From Bimastos eiseni (taxonomy: Eukaryota > Annelida > Clitellata > Crassiclitellata > Lumbricidae), in NCBI GenBank assembly GCA_959347315.1, contig OY365814.1, positions 5,272,864 to 5,336,863 on the forward strand: a stretch of 64,000 bases of DNA, given 5' to 3'. The notes beneath the pieces were generated by a model that worked only from the letters and a program-made list of their open reading frames with translations, had not been told where the DNA came from and ran no database searches. Position 1 is the stretch's first letter. Each line of letters begins with the position of its first letter. Below, one piece after another: positions 23,451 to 37,254 of this stretch. A program made the position numbers and the translations under genes.

Positions 23451-23875
23451 GTAATATGGACCTACAAATGTGCAATATGGACCAGGTCCGTATTACGCAC
23501 ACATAAAGTGGTCCGTATTGCACGTGACGGGGTGTTTGGTAAACCGCTTGCTAACGACAGAAAGTGTGTTATTGAACGATCGGGTTTCTTAAATACAATT
23601 AAGCATTAAATCTTATACCTACAAAACTTAATACGTTATGTCTATCTGCTATGGGTATTCTTCAGAACATTTTTAAAAAGTGCACTCAGTTTTAACAACC
23701 TGTATAAACAACTTTTAATAATTCGTTGCCAGAAGTTGCGTTCTGGACGAACGGACGAAAACAGTAAAGAACTTAAACAAGATAAGGTCTACCTAAAAAC
23801 ATAAGGTACCGGTGCAGATATTGACCTAGAGTCTAGATACCAGAGGTGGTCTCCGTATTACACGGTGGTCCAAGA
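23451..23875. repeat. Cluster of GGTCCGTATTRC motifs
   Basis: Motifs GTGCAATATGGACC, GGTCCGTATTACGCAC and GGTCCGTATTGCAC sit within 75 bases at 23451-23525, partly as a palindrome (TATGGACCAGGTCCGTAT). A related GTCTCCGTATTACACGGTGG lies at 23847-23868. They may be ends of a fold-back element. Confidence 0.6.
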
Positions 23876-23989
23876 TACAAGCCTTTCCCCTATAAATAAA
23901 TAGCTTTCACGCATAGTTTACGACATGGAATTATGCAGGCTCAAAATAAGCATCGGCCTCAGCTTACATGACCTTATCACCCTTCCGAA

Positions 23990-24290
23990 TTGCGTTCCTT
24001 TTTTTCGTGTCTGCACATTTCATTAGAAGGTGTCGCTGTTTGTGGTTGTTTATTTTCCTTTACTAGTGCCTCTCTGATGATTGCTGTGAATTCAACTAGA
24101 TCTAGCTGTTCTCCTTTTGGTTGGTTCTTTTGTTCTACATATCAATGCATTGAACACAGCTGGGTTCAGTACCCACAGGAATATGCGCCTGTACCACTTT
24201 GAATTCTTATGATCCACCTTGTATAGTGACATCAGCATGTCAAACAGATCGACACTGCCGATATGCTCGTTATATTCTCAACCCTATCTG
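23990..24290 (-). pseudogene. piggyBac-type transposase fragment
   Basis: The minus strand reads HIGSVDLFDMLMSLYKVDHK and then SKWYRRIFLWVLNPAVFNAL, matching the conserved block of piggyBac (DDE_Tnp_1_7) transposases (GGVDxxDxxxxxYr...rKWyxRixxxxxxxaxxNa). The frame stops soon after. An acidic minus frame at 24516-24698 could be a remnant of the N-terminal region of this or a related element. No terminal repeats were found. Confidence 0.72.
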
Positions 24291-24918
24291 TTTGGAAACT
24301 GGATGCACAACATAAATTATATTATATTGCTTTGCCCCACATAATCAATGAATCAATGATTGTGTAAAGAATTGTTGAAAGTATTCAAGTGGGGATCACT
24401 TCTCTTAAGGGTCACTGAATCTTTGTTTTCAGAGCATGTCCGATGGCTATGGGGCAGACATTTTTCTTCATCGAATGTATGAGTGAATTGCTTCTTGGAG
24501 AATAGGACCCTTTATTTACGTGGTCCTTTTCAAACAGCTTTGAAGGTTTCCAGAAATGTCATCAGTATTCTTTTCTAAGAGGTTATCAAGTGGTAAGTTA
24601 TATTGACTAGAAGTTGCCCCACTATCTTCAGCATCTAATGATGGTTTATTGTCACTATCAGATTCACTTTCTGGATCTAATATGTCAGCATCTGGCAATA
24701 ACCAGATCTGTTACCACTCAACCGCTCCTTGTTTTGCATTTTTTTCATGTCACAATCCAAGTTCTCTATAACCTTAACATATTAAATTAGAAGTAATTTG
24801 CTCAAAAGCTATTTTTCAATAACTACAGAACAGGTCTCAATATTTGCTACTGAATCAAGATAGTCACACAGAAACAGCAAGAATTATAATACTATACATA
24901 TTTTCAATCATTGATGCC

Positions 24919-26140
24919 TCACCTTGTGCTGTTATTTCTTTGAAATCTAGCGACCGCCATGACCAATCCTCTCCAGTTTTTTCTGTCCAAAGTTGCATCT
25001 CTTAATTCTTCCAGGCTCATTTCAGTTTTTTCATGTATCACATCCATCCATTTTTTGGGTGCCCTCTTTTCTTCCTTCCTCCTCCACATGCCAGCATCAT
25101 TTCTTTTTTTCCATTTGATCGCATAACATGTTTGAGAAACCCCAGCTTCCTTCTCAACACTGTTTGTTGTAACGTCTCATCATTCTCGACTCCAATCTTC
25201 CTGCGCACTTCTTCGTTTGTCTTCTTCTCCGTCCATGATATTCTCTGCATCTTCCTCCATATCCACATTTCGCATGCGTTGATTTCCTTCTCCATGTTCT
25301 TTGTCATTGTCCATGTCTCACAGCCATATAGTACTGTAGGATAGATCATTGCTCTCACTAATCTTTTTTTGTGCCTATGCTCACATGTTTGTCTTTCCAT
25401 ATCTTTTTCCAGTTCGTTCATTGCAGCTTTCCCTATCGCCACCTTTCTCTTTACTTCCGAGTCACAGTTTTCCTCTTTTTCTATTAATGATCCCTGGAAC
25501 GTGAAGCTTGTTACCACCTCTATTTCCTCTCCGTCTATCTCGAAACTGTCCCAATCAGCTGTTGTCATTATCTTTGTCTTTCTTAAGTTGAAGTATAGGC
25601 CTGCCCTCTCACTTTCTCTCTTCAGTCTTCTTATCAGATTTTCCAGATCTGCTTCCTTCCCTGCCAGTAGTGTTGTGTCATCCGCATATCTTAGATTATT
25701 CAATGTCCTTCCTGCTATCTTTACTCCTTTAGTTGCCTCTTCCATTTCTGCCATCCACATTATCCTTTCTGCATACAGGTTGAAAAGAAATGGGGACAGA
25801 ATGCACCCTTGCCTCACCCCTTTCTTGATTTTAAATTTGTCTGTGTCTCCAAATTTTGTTCTTATCACTGCTTCCTGGTCTTTGTACAATCTCTTTAATA
25901 GTTGTATCAAATGTTTTGGTATACCCATTTCTATTAGAGTTTTCCACATCAGTTCATGGTTAATGCAGTCAAATGCTTTGCTATAATCGATGAAACATAT
26001 GTGTATTTTTTGTCCATATTCCCTTTGCCTTTCCATTATCCAGCTCATTCATGTTGGCAATATGATCTCGCGTTCCCCGGGATTTCCTAAATCCTGCTTG
26101 ATTGTCCGGAAGCTCTCTCTCAATTATATTCTCCATTTTT
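24919..26140 (-). pseudogene. LINE (non-LTR) reverse transcriptase, 5'-truncated, two frameshifts
   Basis: The minus frame 25038-26048 carries RT blocks in order: FIDYSKAFDCINH, GVRQGCILSPFLFNLYAE, the catalytic LRYADDTTLLA and a thumb region with LYGCETWTM and WRKMQRISWTEKKTNEEV. The upstream QAGFRKSRGTRDHIANM is in another frame at about 26050-26140, a one-base shift near 26045. The C-terminal end continues in another frame as WMDVIHEKTEMSLEELRDA to a stop at 24919-24921. No endonuclease domain is present, so the insertion is 5'-truncated. The long intact stretch suggests a young element. Clade not assigned. Confidence 0.9.
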
Positions 26141-27379
26141 AATGAATTGGTGCCTACTGACTAAATATGGAGTCATATTTAACACTCACTTTTTCTACTT
26201 AATTATCTACTTAAGCCATTATTTTTGAGACGAGTTCCATTGTTTTGCTTTACATAATGGCTCAACCGCACTAAAATTGACTGATATTGCACAAGTCTAT
26301 CAATAATTGTGATTTAGCGTTTTTTCGGAAATGCGAAGGAACGCTTGGAAGTTCGTAAGACATGCTTTAATCATGAATCAATCGAGACCAGGGAAGCTTA
26401 ATGGCGCACCCTCAGTGGTTCCATGTTGACGACATGCTTCCTCCCTTCTAATCTAGTCTATTGTCCTCTTTCTCACCACTCATCTCATTCCAGGACAATG
26501 AGATAAAACAGGGTTTACAGGAGTTTGAGCCACTGCAGGGCCCTCATGCCTTACTCAGAGCTTATGAGTTTCGAGCCACTCCTGAGGCTCAGCAAGTCAA
26601 GAGGAAATCTACTAGTAACAGACATCTAAAAAAATGTATAATCGCTGTTGAGGCTTATGTGGAAGTACATTAGAGTCTTGATCCAGAAGACTTGAGGAAT
26701 TCTGGAATGGGAAGGAAATTAGAATCTCAGTTTGTGCTGTTGGTCCGTAGTTGATCAGTCTTTGCAAAGTTAGAACTTCATTACTGGGTTGACAGTTGTT
26801 ATCAATGTCAGCATTATCTGATAGGTTTGATTCAATGTCCAATACATCTCCAGATAAGAAGGTGTCCACTGTCGATATCTATTAGCCTTAAATAAATGTT
26901 GAGCTCATGGACACTTTTCTGAAACTGTTATTTCTTTCAAACCCTTCCATGTTGTGTAGAATTGGTCTTGGTGGAAATGAGCATCTTTACCAGCAGAATA
27001 TGCCTGTTGAAATAGATTCAACTTATCATCAGGTAAAGAGCATTCAAATGCACTTAACGCAAGTAAAATTCCACATGGTCTGCTTTCAGCTATGGTACCT
27101 CTGTGGCTTTGTTGTGGTCATTGGCTTCCTCGATTCTTCTGTTTCCACCAGTCTTCTTCTTTGTCTACTTCGGCAGTACCACAACGACTCTGCGACCTAC
27201 TTTTAACTGTCGTATATTAAGTCTACTTCAATATTCTAGTCGTTATCTACCAAATCACCTGACGATTGACTTATCTCATGAGTTTAACTACTTTCGGATA
27301 AGTTTTACAAGTCGACGGAATCTCAACCTGTCTTCTCCGAAACCTTGAAGCTAACTGACTAACCACTCTCTTTCCCTAG

Positions 27380-28300
27380 TTCATCACGCCACGTCGTCCA
27401 AAATGACCTTCACCTCTATATACGTCTTCTATAGCAGCGTCCCTTCATTCCAAGAATCGGACCTCATGTCTGCCTCGTGACCAACTCTCTCTTGCCTTAC
27501 TCTGTCTCCAGGCCACATATAGCAAATTTATACATATGCACATTTATGTACGTTATTATTATATATATTTTATATATATCCTTATATATTTTTACTATTA
27601 TTATATTGCTTTGTTATTTTATATATATATATATATATTATTTATACAATGCAAAAATATACTCTGTAATATCTACGGATGTCACAGTAGCGTGTACCCA
27701 AACTATATCTCCTTGATGGTGCTTGTCTCTGCTGTTGCAATCTGTAATCACAATAGATCAGAAAAATTCGTCAAGTAAACTGTGCCAAAGTTTACTATTG
27801 CCTCATATAGTGGATTTATGAGAAACGTTGATCCTGCGCAGAAGATGTGAACAAACAAATAATCTAATGACATTGGCCCACCCTTATGTAAATAATTGTC
27901 GAATAAGAAATTCTGAAAGACAATCTTAGTCTAGGTGACTGGTTGTTGCTATCCGAACGATTATAATGTCGATATAATGACTAGGATACAAGAATTTCAT
28001 TACGAGAATACCTAGTGCAACTTGCTATTCATATTCACTGAAGTTGATTTCGATATTGAGCCGCTAGCAATGGTTTGACGATAAGTTTCTGCAACTGCAA
28101 CTGAACTTAATATTTTTAGTAATTTCAGACCGACGACCAGCCATGACTGTTATTTAATGTGCATTCCTTATTGCAATACTGAAATTAACGAAACACGAAG
28201 TGGCTTGTACACTGTGTCCCGATGGAAAGTAGACCCCTAAACGTTTGTCAGTGAGGGTTTTGTTTTGTTAATTTCAGTATTGACTGCTTCAACACCATCT
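27380..28300. other. Intergenic, no supported gene; (TA)n at 27625
   Basis: AT-rich sequence with a TATATATA run near 27625-27640. No exon supported. Confidence 0.5.
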
Positions 28301-28386
28301 TGCATAGATTTCACGATGGAACGTTTGCTCAAACCAGAGTTTGGCAATTCCATGACGTGTCAAACCCTTTGATGATACATTCCATG

Positions 28387-29602
28387 CTATCTCAGATGGT
28401 TAACTTTCAATGTCAAACCGATGTAGAGCTCATTGAGCTTTTTCTTTGGCAATAATATATGTGGTGGAATATATCCTCCAGCAGCGTTTATACAGGCAAT
28501 AAATGTTATGGTTACTCTGCTGTCACTTGTTTTGTCCTGATTGTATTTTTCTACTTTGTGAGCCGCACCTCTTCTTGGCTTGTGTTCAATTGCACACCAG
28601 TCTTGTCCATGTTCCATTGTCATGGGATTCATTGTTGGTTTCATACAGTTACCCAAGTCGTAGGCAAATTTTGATAAATTACCAAAACTTTAATAGTTCA
28701 AATAGTTACAAACAAACATTGCCCAGAAATGATGAATTTCAAAATGCAAGAGTTCAACATCTTCACATAAATCCTCATGATACATTGCGTTTATATCAAA
28801 TAATCATTCACTTGTATAGCACGAACTCAAACACTCAAGAAGATGTCGAAGCACAGTCACATGTTACGCAAACCCTTCACAGAAGATACGGAAGATTCTT
28901 CTTCTATCTGATCGAGATACAAGGAGAAAGTTCTCTTTCACCAACGAAACTCCCCTCCACCAGAGAAAACTTCTGACTGAGAAAACAGCTCAAGAAAAAC
29001 TCCTCTCCACCAGAGATACAACTTCACCAAAGATACTCCATCAAAGAACAACCAACAACGTACGTGAAAGCGACAGTCATAAGAGATGGGCTCCGGTTCT
29101 TCAATCACTAAAATGGCTGCTGCCTTCCTCTTCCACTCCGTACTCTCGTCTACCTTCTTCTACCACACCTTACTCTTGACTACTTCCGGTCTTCCTATCT
29201 GGCTCCCTTTTCATTTAGCACAATACTGATTTGGATCATTTGCCATTTGACCTGCATAATCTAAAAATTACTGAATGCCATACCCAACTCCAAGTGCAGC
29301 TTGGTTGTCAGAAAAGTCAACAGGTTTGTTTTTCAAGAGCTTCACTAAACAAAGACTTTTCTCAGACTGCTCCAATTCATGTTTTTCCATTAACAAGCTG
29401 TTTCAAAGTTGCCCTATGTACATTGAACTGCTTTGAATCCTGTCGTTGACTCATCGCACTAAGAATGACTTCATGTGCAGCTTTCATTTCAGCTTTTGTC
29501 CACTGGAAACGCTTGGATTTTGCTGGCGTAATAAAAAAACTCCTTCCTATGGTTTTTAGTTTTGATTTTTCACCAGCTGTCTTCTTTAACAGATTCAGAC
29601 AT
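28387..29602 (-). pseudogene. pogo/Tigger-like transposase, interrupted
   Basis: A minus ATG at about 29602 opens MSESVKEDSW, followed in shifted frames by KRFQWTKAEMKAAHEVI and VHRATLKQLVNGK, a psq-type helix-turn-helix N-terminus. Farther on, 28387-28656 reads RVTITFIACINAAGGYIPP, the DDE_1 catalytic-domain block (cvnAaGxxiPPxii). Between them 28680-29220 is a pyrimidine-rich stretch with no transposase homology, probably an insertion. Stops and frameshifts make it dead. Confidence 0.65.
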
Positions 29603-29699
29603 GTTAAATAGGGACTTTGAAGCCATCGTAGACCAGGCCTATGGTCTTTATGCCCTATATTAGATTACAATTCCATCATTATTTCCATTGCAACAACGA

Positions 29700-32600
29700 T
29701 GAATGCGTAAGTTCAGTCAAAACTACAGTAAGGTCTTATTCCAGTAATGAAAATGAGTAGTCCGGCTGTATGATATTCTTTCTTGGTCTTAAGCGTCGAC
29801 ATTATTCGCAGGGATTCCAGTCTTGTTCTTATGAGGCCATCCCTTGCTTTGATACCACAGATTGGAACTGAAGCCTCAGTCACTACTTTTACGCGTTGTG
29901 CCACTACTTGTGTGTGGCATGATAGTTTGGGAAAGTCTGACTTTTGTGCTGCATATTTCACTACAAACTGCATCATGTCTTCATCAGATACTTCCATTGT
30001 AAGTGGTGGTTCTATAATGCATATTTGCCAGTCGATGAGTTCAGTGTAGTCAGAGGCATCAAACGTTAGCCTCAGAACAACGAATTCTCAAGTTTCTGAC
30101 TGAGAAAACAAATCCATACTTCTCTTTTGGCTAAACAGTTGATAAGGCCAACCTTGTGGATGTTTGGTGGTGGACTCGAAGACTATGAAAATAAGCGGAA
30201 CGCTAAGTAGGTAGGTGGCAGTCTCTCAAGTGGTACATATTTCGTGGACAACATGTGTGACTTTTAATTGAAGAATTTGTACCATACAGTGCCAAAATAA
30301 ATAATTCTCAATTTGACTAATTTCCTCTTTTGATGCCTGAAAACTACCAAAGTGACCACCTGTTCATGTAGATGTATCGATTTGTCAAAGATTTTCGTTA
30401 TTTTTATTTTCCCCATTTCAAAAAATGCTGATGTGGTATCTCATCCAGACAATGGAATGCAGAAAAGGAAGACTTCTACACACAGAAGCACCAAGAATTT
30501 TCTGAAATCTTTAAATGTCTATTGAACATGCTTTAGTTTGCATGAAAACAAATTGTTTTGGTAGAAGCAATAAAAAAATATCGGTGTTCTTGGATATCAC
30601 AGCAACTGTTTCCTCTGATTTTAACAGCTGAAGAACAGCCTATACAATGACAACTTCTGGATCAAATTCGTCTCCAGCATGTCTGACCTTAATGTCACTG
30701 TCAACTAAGTAACTGGAAAATAAATTTATATAGTATTGTTTGTTGTTCTTATTGGCCAAAATACAAGATTTCTTACTTGGAATCAGATAATCTCTTTGGA
30801 CAATGACTTCTGGACCTGCAACATCATGCAATCGCCTTCTCTTCGGTTCCAGTTCTCTTGTTGATTTTTCATAGCTATCAAAAATCATCAAAGGCTGTTG
30901 ATCGAGGAATTTCCGATAATGTGAAATTGCATGTTCAGTATGATGTTGACACGAGTCTGATTGTGCCTACCTTAGGCCAGAGTAACTGCTGCAGAAGAGC
31001 ACAACCATCAATGACAATTCTCTTTGCAGTTAATTCATTGGTGCTGCAAATGTCTGGACAAAGATTTTTAATATATTTGCTAATTGTGACTTTGTTGATT
31101 TCCTCATTAGACCGTCATCAGAAAATAATGAAGGTGCAACTGACGACAATTGATATGAACAAATGGCTGGATCGACTTCCCCAAACATGATGCTATTGCT
31201 ATAAGACGCTGGCTAAGTTAGCAGAGGAGGCATAAATTTTTTCATTGGCATTGAGAGCAACGGCTTTCTTCATGACACTAAATGTTACAGCTTGATGTGA
31301 CCGCTTCAGTGTAATTTGTGAAAATGGTTTCCAGTGATGGATTCATTAATTTTCTGTCCAATTTCTAATGGATTGTCCACATTTACTCGGTCATCAGCAA
31401 CAATTCCTGTTGCTACATATACCAAAGCATTAGAATCTTGAAATACCTGAAAGAGATTGCGATTTCTTGAGAATTTAAGAAATTTTTCCATATCCCGACA
31501 GTCTCGCTTAACTCTTGTCATTCCAGTTTGCCTGTGCTGTTCCGACCAAATTCCTGAATGAGTGCTTGTTAAATTATGCATTCCTTCCGAATATTGTGCA
31601 AGAGCATGTGCGGACAAAAGCCAAACCATCTTTGCTGTTTCCCTATGAGTGATGTTAATCAAACCACCCGCTGATTTTCCTGATCGCATCAATGACGGAT
31701 CAATAATCATGTCAGACCAAGTCCCACTCTAAAATATCTTTTTATTTCGTCTAATGGTAAAAACAACCATCCTTGAAATCTTCAGCAATACAAGTACACA
31801 AATTCTGGGCATCTTTTAGATACAATCGACAGCACTTTGTGTAGTAGTCCCAAAACCCTGATCTCTCAGCTCTGATAAACAATCAAATGACCACAGCTTA
31901 GCTCTTCTTGAAATACTGGCTTCTTTCTTCAGTCTCTCCAGATATTCTTTAAGATGATGCAAACTTTCACTTTCAACAACTTTGTCTAGATCAAATGTTT
32001 CTTCTAAAATATCTTGATATAATATTTTCAAGTTGCTAAGCATCTCTTCTTCAGTTTCTAAATGATTTTGTCTAGGCCATAGGCAAATCTGATACAGAGG
32101 TGGCAACAAGCTTTTCAGTTGACATAAAATGACATTTCATCATCCATTATGAATTGTTGGCAGCCATGGAGTTGTGTGACAAAGCCACAATCAACAACTT
32201 GTTCAGCTAGTGTAATTTTTGGCAGTTGGTCTTCATGATACATGTGAAATGGGTCAAGTATTAGAATGCCTTCATCACATTCATTATGTTAGTTCATTGA
32301 CTCATTCAAATTATCCCCAAACATGTCATCTTTGTTGCCAGCTAAATTTTACTCATGTCCCTTTGCCAATAGCGACATCTGAATGTAGTATCAGTCAGCA
32401 AGCAAGCTCTAAGGGTTTTTGTGTAGGATTTACCTTCCATGATATTGTTCAGTGAGTTCTTAGCATAGACTTCGCACAAAAAATTCTCTAATCCACTATC
32501 TTCCGTTACCTTGCAGCCTGAACCAAGAAATGACATTAACAAGGGAAATCCATCCAAACGAACAAACTGATCACTGCTGTCTTTTTTATGGTGTATGCTT

Positions 32601-33480
32601 TCAGGTATAAAGGTCGGTCAAATTTGATGACAGTACAATGTTGTCCAAGTTTTATAGATTGTTTCTGAGCAAAAACCATTGTGCTATACACAGATTCACA
32701 TGTCTGCAGAATCAAAGGGATAATTGGATTGAAAACTACAGTTGAACATAGATAAGATCCATTTGAAGCCTGTGCCATAAAACCTTGCCAGTTTGGTGTT
32801 TTAACATCTAGTAATTGAGAAGAAATGAGCTACAAGTTATCTCGGTTGCTGTAGTTTTTCGCCTTACCAGTACTTCATCTAAAACAGCTGTATGGGAAGT
32901 TCCTACTTGGCATGCAATTATACCCATAACATGAGTTGTGTCATGACCACTTATGGTATCTTCATTCCAGTGAAATTTATCTGCCACCCATTGACAAAAT
33001 CCTCCAGGTCCGATTGTAGTCAAGCCAGCTGGAATTCCTTCAGATGTTAAATTTTGAAAAGTGTGCTACTGAAAAAAGTAACACATGACTGTAAGGGCAA
33101 CAAATGCCAAGAGCTGAATTCAGAGCACATCGATTAGTACTTTTGATCTGGTTGTCTGGTGCACAAACTGTCTGGTGCCGAGTGTGAGCTGAAGAGGGGA
33201 TTTGTAAGCCTGCCTGATGGCATAACAAAGTGATATTATGATTAATGTCTTTGATGGAATATTTTCTTGCTTTCGACCACAAACAATTTCTTTAATCTCG
33301 AATTCCATCATTACATGAAGGATAGAAGTCATTACTGAAATCTTCACGCTGCAAAATCTTGAAAGTATCGCTACCAGCATCTGGAACTTTTTTTTTTCTC
33401 GTCAGCTTCATCTTCAAGAGTTGTAGTATAGGAATTGTGCAAAAGTGTTGTGACCCTTTCTTTGAAAGTTAGACAGTAAG
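29700..33480 (-). pseudogene. Large unclassified transposon-like coding family, decayed
   Basis: Successive minus-strand frames carry blocks I recall from a repetitive, unnamed multi-copy protein family of invertebrate genomes. In order they are SPLQLTLGTRQFVHQ and SKVLIDVL (33.1-33.3 kb), FHWNEDTISGHDTTHV (32.9 kb), SLMRSGKSAGGLINITHRE, EQHRQTGMTRVKRDCRDMEK and TGIVADDRVNVDN (31.3-31.7 kb), and IFDSYEKSTRELEPKRRR (30.8 kb). The frames are broken by many stops and shifts. No RT or classic DDE motif was recognised. I infer a decayed mobile element, not a host gene. Assignment rests on memory of the family. Confidence 0.55.
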
Positions 33481-33999
33481 TTTCCCTTCAAGTTCAGAAC
33501 AAACAAACAGCTGGCCAAACATTTATTCAAGTCTATGCTTCAGATGGTGTATTCTGTATGACTCCATTCCTTCTGGTAGATAACTTGCCATTTGCCTCTT
33601 CCGCAAATGTGCACTGCTGTTGCATATTTGAGCCTTCTTGCAACCAAGAACAAAGTTTCGAAAACGGTGTTATTGTCCATTTTCAAATTTCAATGGTTGA
33701 CACTGGACCCACTATACTTGATGTTTAATTTAATGATAAACGTCATTGACTGCTGGCAGGTCTTGAGCCCTCATTATTCGACCTTTACCTCCAAAGCAAG
33801 ATTATCAGCACACAGCTTACATGCTTCAGAGTTTCCTGCAATAGACTCTTGTGAACAGATTTCTCCAGATGACAGCTATCCAGCATTGCAGACTGCAAAA
33901 TTTCATCATCTGTCTCACTATCAGGACAGAGTAGACTGCCCTGATAGATTGTAGGAACTGGTTCTTTCAGAAGCCACACTGCCATTTGCACCATCTTTC

Positions 34000-36600
34000 A
34001 TACTAGAGAATAATGTGGACTGCACTACACGCACACCATCTGTGTCAAGTCGCAAGCAGGGTTATTTTCGTTAACTGAAATAGGAATTAGAAGTACAATT
34101 ACATACATACATACATGCATACATACGGTACGACAACAAACTCGAAACAGACTGAAGCTGTTCGATCTCCAGAGTCTCATGTAGTGTAGCAATGACGTAA
34201 GTTTTGGTAGACAGTGCATAAAACAGTTCTGTTGTCATCGTTTGAATCGGTGTTTCTATCTACACTCAAAATTCAGTAAGCAACAGTTTAAACTAGGAAT
34301 GATGGTATCACCAATACGAGTTGACAATATTCCAATTACCCTGTCCTCAAGAATTACTTCCAAAGATGTAGGTCGCCAGCCTTCAGCTGCTGCTTCTACA
34401 TTTTCCTCGCTGCACTGGGTTCTAAACCAAAAAACATGACGAATAATACCAACCAATTTCATATATCCAATTGTGAATCAGAAATACCGGAGGAATACAT
34501 CTACAAGATAAATTACTAAATGACTCTTGATTGATATTAATGCACTGGTGGAATATTTGCAATGTTTATTTGACCTTGCATGTTGCTTTGATCTTTAAGG
34601 TATGCCTACATATTTTGTGTCACATTATGTTAAGTCATATTAACCAAGAACATCTATCTATCTGTCTTTTGATTGTATGTGTACAAATATTGCTGTTTAA
34701 GCCATTTAGAAAGTTTAATTTTGTAAGAAGCACATGATCATTAACAATAGTAAATTACACTGAGAAACAAAGATAAAATTACAGATCATTACTTATAAGT
34801 TTTGCCCCTTGCCCTAGAAACATATTATATGAAATATACTGTTAAGCCAATGACAGCAAGATACAATTACCATAGTTTTTTTACTACAACTACTAATAAT
34901 CTTGGGTTCTGCAAGCATATGCAGCTATATCAAGTTCAACAGGCACTCTCTAGTTGTGTGGTCGCGTTACAGCGCCATATCAATTGTCGTTACTATTATA
35001 ATTATTAGCTGTGCCACTCCAGTGGGGCCTGATTTCAGTGATTCTTGCCTCATATTTAGGCAGCTAAGCACAGAGATGCAAAAACCAGATTTCTAGAAAA
35101 TCTAGTTTTTTGGGGATGGGTTTCCTGGTTTTTAATATTCCTTTGAATTTTGTTACAACAGTTTTGTAATAAAAGGCATCAGACATAGCATGAATAAAGT
35201 GTTCTAATATTTCATTCTGTTTGATTTCCAACTGAACCATGCACAATTAGTAATATGTTAGATTATTAAAGTTCTGAGTTTAACATTTTTATATTAAGGT
35301 ACTGCTTGTCGAATGGTTGACCCATTTAACGGTGACGCTGCATTGACTTTTAATTGAAATTCATTAAACCATTAATATTTAAAAAGGAGAAAGAAGTATT
35401 TTAAAAAACATCTTTTGTTATTTGTCATATTTTTAGAGCCATGAAACCAACATGTTTGCAACCATGGCTAGGCATGGTTGCTTTGGTTTTACATAATTCT
35501 ATCTATAGAGAATGTTACTCTGTAGCACAACATTGCGTGTTAGCATGTCACAATTATGTTATATAGGTTTTCATTAAATAAGTTGGTGGCATTGGGTGCC
35601 GTGGTTCAGTCACATGTTAAGCAAAGTTTTCAATCAATGATTGTTGCTTAAATGGTAGTGCACCTTGAAACTATTAGTAATTGTACTGTCAAACTTAGCT
35701 TCCTGAGCATCCAAGTCTGCTACTGTGTATTAAAAAGCATTAAGTAAGGACTATTGAATGATAATGCTAGATAAAGGCCAATGGGAACCTCTTTGCTTCT
35801 GTCATGCTTGATCAGGGCCATGTGTTGAACTCACTCCTTCCACTGCTGAGACCACAACCCTACTCCGTGAAGCCGAAACTGCAGGACCGATAATGACAAG
35901 CACGAATTAGCTGACACGTTGTGGCTTCATATCCCTTCCATATTAGTCCCAGGGCATACACTCTTACAAGGAAGACTTTGTCAAATGATTTATGTTATTT
36001 AAATATCCTGTAAAATAAAATGTGGTATACATAAACAGTTGGTTGAAATAAAGAATACACTGCAATTAAATATATTATTTTACAGTACTGATTTCCTGAA
36101 TGTTAGTATCTGGCTTTACTTTTGCAGTGCCTATAAGGTGGTGTTACCAAAGCATTACTCTGACCTATTTAAAGAGATACCACTGATTTGTTGTAATTTT
36201 TCTGATTTTCATTTGAAGCTAGGAGAAGCTAGTAGATTCAACCAATCTTCATTGCCTCACTCATGGAGGTGAAAAGTGTCTGTCAAGCATATCTTGCTTC
36301 ATGGTATGTCAAAAAGTCTCTAAGAAAACAAAGCCAAAACTGTTGCACATTCGAAAATTTACCTTTATAAGTTTTCTGACTTTAGAGTGTTGAATCTGTA
36401 AAAATGTATTTTTTCTGTCAATTTCAATAATATGTGAAATAAATCTGATGTAACATTTATATTTTTTCTTGCATAGACTTGGACCTTGATTAGGAAACCA
36501 AGGTAACATATCACAAAACTTACAATCAGTTTGTTTCAATTTAATTGATTTATTGATATGAAAATTTTTATTTTAAGGACATCTAGTTTTTTTAAGGTGC
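34000..36600. other. Intergenic, no supported gene
   Basis: No exon or classifiable element was supported. Short frames on both strands have no recognisable motif. Confidence 0.5.
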
Positions 36601-36619
36601 CACTTAGCCCTTTACCGAC

Positions 36620-37130
36620 GAAACTAAAGTGTACTAGAGTGTATGGGAAAACCTATGTGGCTCATTGTAATAGTAATTCTTCAAAAGAGGGCTGTTAGAA
36701 TAATTGCAAGCTTACCCACTATCTCTCACACTCAACCCTATTTTATTAAGCTTAACATAATAAAAATTCATCAGGTAAATTCACTTCAGTTAGGTCTATT
36801 CATGTTCAAATTTACAAATAAGCAATTACCATTGATATATGATAACTACTTAGTACTTTAGTACTTAAGCTGATACTCGCTCATATGCAACAAGACAAAT
36901 GGGTCATTGCCGAGCTGTATTTGCTAGGACAAATACAAGATCTTTTGCATTGAGGTTCAGAGGTCAACTTACATGGAACGGGATTCCTGCAGGGATCAGG
37001 CAACTGACAAGCCTACAGTCATTTAAGATATTTCCTCTACTCATGACACTCCTTCTCCACTCTGTCATCATTTTCTGCCTTCAAATCAGCATCAGAGACA
37101 GAAATATTCAATATGTTGCAATCACTTCCT
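36620..37130 (+). mobile_element. CR1-like LINE C-terminal remnant
   Basis: Frames read ILQKRAVRIIASLPTISHTQ and then FMFKFTNKQLP, then after a break RTNTRSFALRFRGQLTWNGI. These follow the C-terminal order of CR1/jockey-superfamily ORF2 (QKRaVRiI, fmyk, Rtn, GpxxWNxiP). The catalytic region is absent. Confidence 0.75.
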
Positions 37131-37254
37131 AACAAGCATTGCAAACTTAACAGAATACTCACCTTCTTACTAAGCGACTACATATCTATCCTTGTTACCA
37201 TCGTTACCAAAATAATCAGTCAACCTCTCTTTATCTACTGGCAATGTCCCACTA

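Noticed and set aside
25369..25986. A 205-codon plus frame
   Set aside because: Antisense shadow of the LINE reverse transcriptase, whose RT motifs are clear on the minus strand.
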